Below are positions 58,404-64,000 of a stretch of 64,000 bases of DNA, in pieces (within the stretch, counting starts at the first letter, position 1; every line of letters starts with the position of its first letter). The notes beneath the pieces were generated by a model, which saw only the letters and a program-made list of their open reading frames with translations, made no database searches and was not told the origin of the DNA. The stretch comes from Atherix ibis (Eukaryota; Arthropoda; Insecta; Diptera; Athericidae). The DNA lies in the NCBI GenBank assembly GCA_958298945.1, contig OY282609.1:29299212-29363211 (forward strand), written 5' to 3'. The translations under genes and the position numbers were made by a program.

Positions 58404-59575
58404 AGTATCGCGAATTTTGAATTATGTATTTTCGATTTTCGATTTTTTGTCGCGTTATGTTGGTACTCTTGTCTCTCACTTATGCCGACAAGTTCGGCCA
58501 TTTTGAATGTTCAGTTAATTTTTGACAGCTGCTTTGCTTGCACGTGTTTTGGCTAGTCTTCGATTTTTGCCCGTTCCAAAAAATGGATCAAAGAATCTGT
58601 TTCGGGAACAAGAAAAAGTCACAGAGGCCCAAAGCTGGAGAATACGGTGGCTGCGGCATTATTAGTATGTTGTTTTTGGCCAAAAATTCGCGCACAAGCA
58701 ACGATGCGTGAGCAGGGGCGTTATCATGGTGCAAAAGCCAATTTTTGTTCTTGCACAAATCCGGGCGTTTCTGGCGGATTGCTTCGCCCAACTTGCGCAT
58801 AACTTGCAGGTAATATTTCTGTGGCAAGAACCGTTCTACCCTGTGGCAAGAAATCATGATGCACAACGCCCCTGCAATCGAAGAAAACTGTAAACAAAAC
58901 CTTAACATTCGACCGAACTTGGCAAGCTTTTTTCGGTCTTGGCTCGTGCGGCAGCTTCCATTGGGATGATTGAGCGTTGGTTTCCACGTCATAGCCATAA
59001 ACCCGTGATTCGTCACCAGCTATGACCCTCTGGAGCAAATTTGGGTCGTCGCGGACAGAGTCCAACAGCTCCTTAGCAATTTTAATACGATGGTGTTTTT
59101 GGTCGAAATTTCGCGGCGACCCGTCTCACGCAAAAATCATTGGTAAAAATCGAACGGCACGAGCCAATCGATATGTTTAAGTCCTTAGCAACTTCTCTAA
59201 CGGTGATTCGACGATTGGCCAATACTATTTTCTTCACTTCATCAATGTTTTGGTCTGTTGTTGTGGTGCTCGGGCGTCCGGCACGCTTTTCGTCGTTCAC
59301 ATCTTCTCGGCCCTCTGAGAACATTTTGTACCACCGATAAACGTTGCTTCGGTCCAAGGTAGCTTCACCATATGCCACAGTCAACAAAATCGAAGACGAG
59401 CCAAAACACGTGCATGCAATGCAGCTGTCAAAAATTAACTGAACATTCAAAATGGCCGAACTTGTCGGCATAAGTGAGAGACATGGGTACCAACATAACG
59501 CCCCAAAAAAACGAAAATCGAATATACGTAGCCTGCGGAAATTCAAAATTCGCGATACTTTTTGAACAGAACTCG
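58404..59575 (-). mobile_element. Palindromic mariner-like element with longest transposase (P9)
   Basis: The left arm lacks its outermost ~25 bp; the right arm ends at 59575. Antisense transposase runs from LTVAYGEATLDRSNVYRWYK through EGREDVNDEKRAGRPSTTTT, the helix-turn-helix RITVREVAKDLNISIGSC, AGDESRVYGYDVETNA and HHDNAPAHASLLVREFL to CDFFLFPK. Only about the first 22 residues and the C-terminus are missing. This shows that the palindromic form arose from a nearly complete element. Frameshifts near 58810 and 59110. Confidence 0.88.
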
Positions 59576-59814
59576 TATATATTGTAAGAAGCAGATTTTA
59601 TGACAAAGACACTACAATAACAGAACAGGAATATGGGAGAGTAAACACCCATCGGCGTTTCTCTACCTAAAGAGATTTTACATTTTAAGAAATCTCGTGG
59701 CCAATTTCTTTTTAAACAGCGAGGAGTGTAAATAGCGAAGGTAACAGAGGAAAGCTTTTTTAATGAGAGGATTATAGTGATAGGATAAAGTCTAGAATGA
59801 AACTTTTTATAACG

Positions 59815-61190
59815 AGAGACGCACAACTCATGAACGAAGAGAACATTTTAGGTTACGGTGAATAACTTTGTTACGAACATAGAACGAAGCATCAAGGATT
59901 TTTCTGAGGATTTTGGATTGAACGGATTGGATGCGATAGAAATTGGAAGCCTTGGTAGAAGCTCAGTTCGGTTTTAAAATCGTGTTATAAATGAAAAGTT
60001 TATTATTTAGTGTCAGTTTCAATCGGTTGTCTAAGAAGTAGTCAGTAACGTCTGTTAAGTTCAAGTCTTTTTGATGTCGTATGAGCGTTCCAAGTAAGTC
60101 GTTTGTTTAGGTTTAGTTCCAAGTAGCGTTCTGTGTCTTTTGATGGAATAATGTCGCCATTAAGATATATTGGAATGGGGATATTTTTGCAGAGGATGAA
60201 GGTAACATGTACTCTCTTCTGTTCATTTAATTTTACTCTCCTCCTCGTAAATCAGTATTGGAAATTTTTGATATGGAATTGTAGGCTACTGGAAGCGATT
60301 TTGGTTTTGGAGTGGAATGCAACATCAATAAAGGTAGCGGTTATAGTTTTGAGATTAGTTGAGATGTCAAAGGTATAAATATTGTATAGGATTGAACCAA
60401 GAATACTACCTTGAGGAACACCAACTGTGAAAGGGAATATTTCGGAATGGTCAGTATTAACTGTTACTAGGAAATGACGTTGGAAGAGATATGATTTAAA
60501 AATAAGGAAGTATGTGAAGGGAAGGAAGCTCTTGATGGAGGGAAAGGCATACGATATATCTAGGAACACGCGTGAACAGTACTACTCAACGGATGACGCA
60601 TTGTAATCAACCACACGATGAAATTGTTTCTGATCGGAAACCGAATTTGTGATCGGGAATAGTGTTAGCATCTTGAAAGAGTAAAGGTGGTTTAAGAGGA
60701 GTTTTTCAAAGATTTTTCCAAGGATTGGTAACAAGCTGATAGGTCTATACGAAGATGGGAAATTTACTGGTTTTTTGGTGAAAATAGGTAATACGAAAAA
60801 TACTATTGAATATGTTGATGATAAACACGAGAGTTTTCTTGGAGATTTGTTTGGTGAAAGGAGATGTTATTCAATCGTAACCAGGGTTTTTTTTATTGGG
60901 CAGTTGATGGATTAGATTTTAAATTAAGGATGGAGTAAAATTTTTGGGACGAGGACTCACAGAAAATGAGATTGTGAGTTCGTTATAAATTTTCTGTGAG
61001 TGCATCTTATCTTCTATGTGCTTCGGCGGTGGAGTGAAAGCGAAATTATTCACCAAGTGCTTGGCAAATACCTCAGCCTTCCAACAAAGATAAGAAATTA
61101 ATTTATTAAAACTATTCTCTTCTAATAAATTATTACTAAATGAAATAAATAAATATATTTTTGCAGGGATATTCATTATGATCCATTATA
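59815..61190 (-). pseudogene. Jockey-type LINE reverse transcriptase fragment (copy 2 of duplication C)
   Basis: The best-preserved jockey piece, open at 60252-60569: MFLDISYAFPSIKSF, LFQRHFLVTVN, FTVGVPQGSILGSILYNIYT. The catalytic FADD box is decayed to FIDV. Further down on the minus strand NEQKRVHVTFILCKNIPI, RYLELNLNKRLTW and IYNTILKPN follow. Inactive. Confidence 0.75.
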
Positions 61191-61430
61191 AGCGGGACTG
61201 ATTCGATGATAATTTGCTTTTAAAAAACATTGACAAAAATTGATTTTCACGAAATAATAAAAAAAATTAATATTTCGAATAACTATGAAAATTATATTGA
61301 ATTTACAAGTTGGCAATAAGTATTGAAATGCACAATTGGACTTTACAAAACTATTGCAGGTCGTGAATAATTAAAAAAATTTAATGTAGATTCGTGTCTT
61401 CAAGCCCAGCGGTGCTTAGTTATGAACGAC

Positions 61431-61439
61431 TATAAATAG
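61431..61439 (+). promoter_or_regulatory. TATA box of peptide gene copy 2
   Basis: TATAAATAG, preceded by C, at the same distance from the start codon as in copy 1. Confidence 0.7.
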
Positions 61440-61533
61440 ACACATTTTTGCAACAAACCACATAAAAGGAGTTCTACAATTGAACGTTTACATTGAAAAA
61501 TACTTAATTTACGTATTCACCAACTTAAGCAAA

Positions 61534-61719
61534 ATGAAATTAATCGCATTTATTGTACTTGTTATCTGTGGAACGGCATTGGCAGACGGGCTATATTTGG
61601 AGTTATTGTCATATGTAAGTGCTACAGTTTTGCTAACATTTTAAATTATATTTCAGCCCTGCCCACCCGGTAAAAGATTTCTTCCGATTCCTCCATTTTT
61701 TTTACCAGCATGCGTTTAA
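61534..61719 (+). CDS. Small secreted peptide, copy 2
   Basis: Exons 61534-61614 and 61657-61719, with a 42-bp intron at the same position and phase as copy 1. The 47-residue product differs only by Leu for Val at position 20; another difference (CCC for CCT) is silent. Signal peptide MKLIAFIVLVICGTALA, two mature cysteines, Pro-rich C-terminus. Splice sites, TATA box and AATAAA (in CTGAATAAATAA, about 61750) are preserved, so both copies may be expressed. Because this copy lies outside the TIR-bounded unit, it is the more likely original locus. Function unknown. Confidence 0.75.
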
Positions 61720-61910
61720 AAATATATATTTATTTGATATCAACACTGAATAAATAAAAATTTATAAAATAATGGAGCACAAATAAATTAAATTAAAAAA
61801 TTATTTCGTATTTTTAAATTTAAACTGCTTTGGAAATCGATATTGCGGTTAGGGTAAATTCAAAGTTTAGATACATACTATTCACATCATAGGTTAAACT
61901 GAAGCTCGAG

Positions 61911-62229
61911 AAAAATAAAATTTCCTTGCTTTTCGAGGTGGTAATTATATTTTTGGAACTTTCGTTATTTGTCATTAAACTAAGAAAATCAACTTTATTC
62001 TTTGCTGATAGGTATGAATTTTTATAAAAAGAAATTATCATAATTATACGAAATCTTATATAAAAAAAAGTGTAAGAAAAATGTATAGTTTCATTAAATA
62101 AATGCAAGATTGTACTTGGTTGGAAATGTAACTATTGTTGTTTATATAAAATAAAATAATAAAGAGGTTAGCAAGAGGCAAATAATCTCAAACCAACCCG
62201 ACCAATGACGTCTTTTGCGGTGAGTAACC
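61911..62229. other. AT-rich spacer
   Basis: No recognised feature. Confidence 0.5.
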
Positions 62230-62927
62230 CTAACTCAAATAATAGTAATATTGATACTTTTAGCGATTGTCAGGTAGCCGGGAGATATCTTAGTGATTAT
62301 CAAATCCCAAATCAAGATGCCAAAGTGTTTGGTAGGCAATGGCCTCGCAATCGCAGATTAGGTGCTTTGATGTCTCATTCTCTTTAGAGTAAAAACGACA
62401 GATTGTGGTGTCAGATTTGCCTATCTTAACGAGAAGGCGTTGCATATTTTAGAATTGTTCATGCCCGCGGATTTATCACAGTGTGAGCTTTTAACCGTGT
62501 TTTCCCAGAACTCACGACCACAAATGAGTTTTATGATTTCCACAGAATGGTCTCAGTCAAATTAACGGGGTTTTCGCTCCTCTTTTGGCAAGTTTGCTAA
62601 TAGAGTTCGTTATCCTCAATACCCACATGACCTGGAAAGTTGTATTGTTGTGTCTAGCCAACTGATTTAGGACCACAAGAACATCCCAAACAAGCTTGAA
62701 TTGATCCTCAAACGAGACAATAGCTTTCAATCCAGCTTGGCTGTCTTACACAACGTAGATCTTTGCGTTATGTAGGCGCCTTCTGATACCCTCTCTAAAA
62801 CAGAGTTTTATGGCATGTCTTTCTGCCTGAAAAATTTATGAGGATTTAACAAGGGCCTAAGATAGACAGTATTAAGATCCGACTAATATTGCCCCAACAC
62901 CATCATCCATTAAGATCCGTCTGTGTA
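62230..62927 (-). pseudogene. Jockey/BS-type LINE RNase H and zinc-motif remnant
   Basis: From 62927 down the minus strand reads WYTDGS (first catalytic Asp), a decayed AE region, TLCKTAKLD (degraded D-S block), LNQLARHNNTTFQVMWVL-like sequence, then NLPKEER. After a gap comes CRFYSKENETSKHLICDCEA, the Cys/His motif that follows RNase H. Full of stops. The Mos1-like mariner at 62928 is inserted at TA in its YTDG codons. Confidence 0.65.
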
Positions 62928-64000
62928 CCAGATGTATAAGCTTAAATCCACTGTTTGGTCATAGATGGCGTGAGTGAGCGTATTAAGCTGCCATGGGAAC
63001 GCCATACTTTTTTTTATGAGTTTGACATCTGTCAACTTTAATCAGCGCACATTGTCAGCAATTTCGTACAACAACATACATTTTTCCTTTGGTAATCATG
63101 TCTAGTTTTGTGCCAGAAAAAGAGCATATGCGGGAAGTTCTGCTTTTCTGCTTCAATTTGAAGAAATCGGATGCCGAATCGCATCGAATGCTTATGGAGG
63201 CCAATGGTGACAGCGCTTTATCGGAAACAACGTGCCACGATTGGTTTCGTCGGTTCAAAGACAGCAATTTTGACTTGTGGGACAAGAAGCGTGAAAATCG
63301 GCCTAGGAAGGTTGAGGACCATCAATTGCAGGCTTTTTTGGATGAAGACGATACCCAATCGGAAAATTGATTGAAAAGATCGGAAAATGGGTGCCGCATG
63401 AATTGAACGATAGGCAGATGGAGCGACGCCAAAACAAATGGGAAATCTTGCTCGCCAGACAAAAAAGAAAGTCGTTTCTGCATCGGATTGTGACAGGCGA
63501 TGAAAAGTGGATATATTTCGAGAATCCTAAGCACAAGAAATCGGGGGTTGATCCCGGCCAACCATCAACATCTTCCCCAAGACCAAATCGCTTCGGACAG
63601 AAGACGATGCTGTGCGCTTGGTGGGATCAGCAGGGTATCGGCTGCTATGAGATGTTGAAACCTGGTGAAACTGTCAATGCCCACCGCTACCACCAACAAC
63701 TGATCAAATTGCACCGTGCTCTGCGTGAAAAAGGGCGGATTAACACATGACAAGCTGATTTTCCTTCCGACTACCACCTGTTTTCGTCGATGGGCACCGC
63801 GCTCGCTGAGCAGCACTTCGATTCTTATGAAGACGTCTAAAAATGGCTTGATGAGTGGTTTGCCTCGAAAGAGAAGGAATTTTTTTGGCGTGGTATCCAC
63901 AAATTGCCCGAGAGATGGAAAAACTAGCGAGGGCAAGTACTTTGAATAAATTGGTTTTTGCTTTCTATGAAAAAAACATGTGTTTTTTTTAACTAAAAAC
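62928..64000 (+). mobile_element. Mos1-like mariner, runs off the window (M3)
   Basis: Starts after TA with CCAGATGTATAAGC. The 3' terminal repeat would lie just past position 64000, since the sequence ends in AACTAAAAAC, like the start of the antisense end of M2. Same family as 3865 and 15038. Confidence 0.85.
63098..63949 (+). pseudogene. Mos1-like mariner transposase, doubly deleted
   Basis: Opens MSSFVPEKEHMREVLLFCFN. A deletion after DEDDTQSEN removes most of the helix-turn-helix (LAEQLGVTQPA). The frame resumes KIGKWVPHELNDRQMERRQN, then IVTGDEKWIYFENP (first catalytic Asp present). A second deletion after HDKLIFL removes the HDNAPSH block and its Asp. SDYHLFSSMG and RGIHKLPERW remain, with a stop in EDV*KWL and a shifted C-terminus. 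Inactive. Confidence 0.88.

Larger units (their letters stand above)
58500..61910. repeat. Dispersed duplication C, copy 2
   Basis: Homologous to about 48282-51508. It comprises mariner arm, jockey fragment and peptide gene in the same order and orientation. Copy 2 is not bounded by the CACAGTGTGCCC inverted repeats that enclose copy 1. Flanks diverge after about 61905. Confidence 0.85.

Noticed and set aside
62205..62387. Plus-strand 60-codon open frame (MTSFAVSNPNSNNSN)
   Set aside because: The opposite strand carries the Cys/His motif of a LINE RNase H tail (CRFYSKENETSKHL), which explains the sequence better.

Overview
The window is AT-rich insect nuclear DNA. The intron-containing genes, the mariner, Tc1, jockey, I and R1 elements, and an insect-type multicopper oxidase all point to an insect, probably a dipteran; the species cannot be named from this sequence. 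Most of the window is a graveyard of mobile elements separated by AT-rich spacer. Only four gene models look like intact host genes.

Host genes. A multicopper oxidase of the MCO1 type (+ strand, about 26.6-29.8 kb) has a signal-anchor-like N-terminus, two von Willebrand factor C-like cysteine modules, a three-cupredoxin laccase-type core with every copper motif, and two possible C-termini. A five-exon alpha-1,3-fucosyltransferase of the FUT10/FUT11 (insect FucTB) group lies on the - strand (36.07-37.64 kb). A 47-residue secreted peptide gene with a TATA box and one 42-bp intron occurs twice, 10.4 kb apart (51.13 and 61.53 kb), inside duplicated blocks. A broken THAP-domain gene lies at 56.58-57.12 kb.

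Mobile elements. The dominant family (about 12 copies) is a DD34D mariner-like element. Most of its copies are rearranged: both ends are copies of the original 5' end, giving ~200-bp inverted arms around a transposase that stops just after the third catalytic Asp. Other DNA elements are three Mos1-like mariners (3.9, 15.0 and 62.9 kb), a Himar/irritans-like mariner inside an I-type LINE (42.7-43.85 kb), two copies of a Tc1 fragment each fused to a mariner end, a piggyBac-type TTAA element holding nested MITEs (46.6-47.8 kb), and a 365-bp MITE family. Retroelements are an almost full-length I-clade LINE (40.2-46.4 kb, - strand), a tRNA-derived SINE sharing that LINE's 3' tail, an R1-clade LINE (20.6-22.9 kb) with a separate 3'UTR-only copy (31 kb), jockey-like fragments (3, 49.4-50.8 and 59.8-61.2 kb), and several RNase H-domain scraps.

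Duplications. Three dispersed duplications organise the right half: A (30.63-31.85 / 34.3-35.88 kb), B (37.95-39.5 / 52.03-53.53 kb) and C (48.3-51.5 / 58.5-61.9 kb). Pair A shows reciprocal filled and empty insertion sites. Copy 1 of C, with its peptide gene, lies inside a 3.67-kb unit bounded by ~75-bp inverted repeats and a TA duplication. That unit is inserted in the tail of another transposon, so it may be a DNA transposon that has acquired a host gene. All calls come from reading the sequence; no database search was possible.
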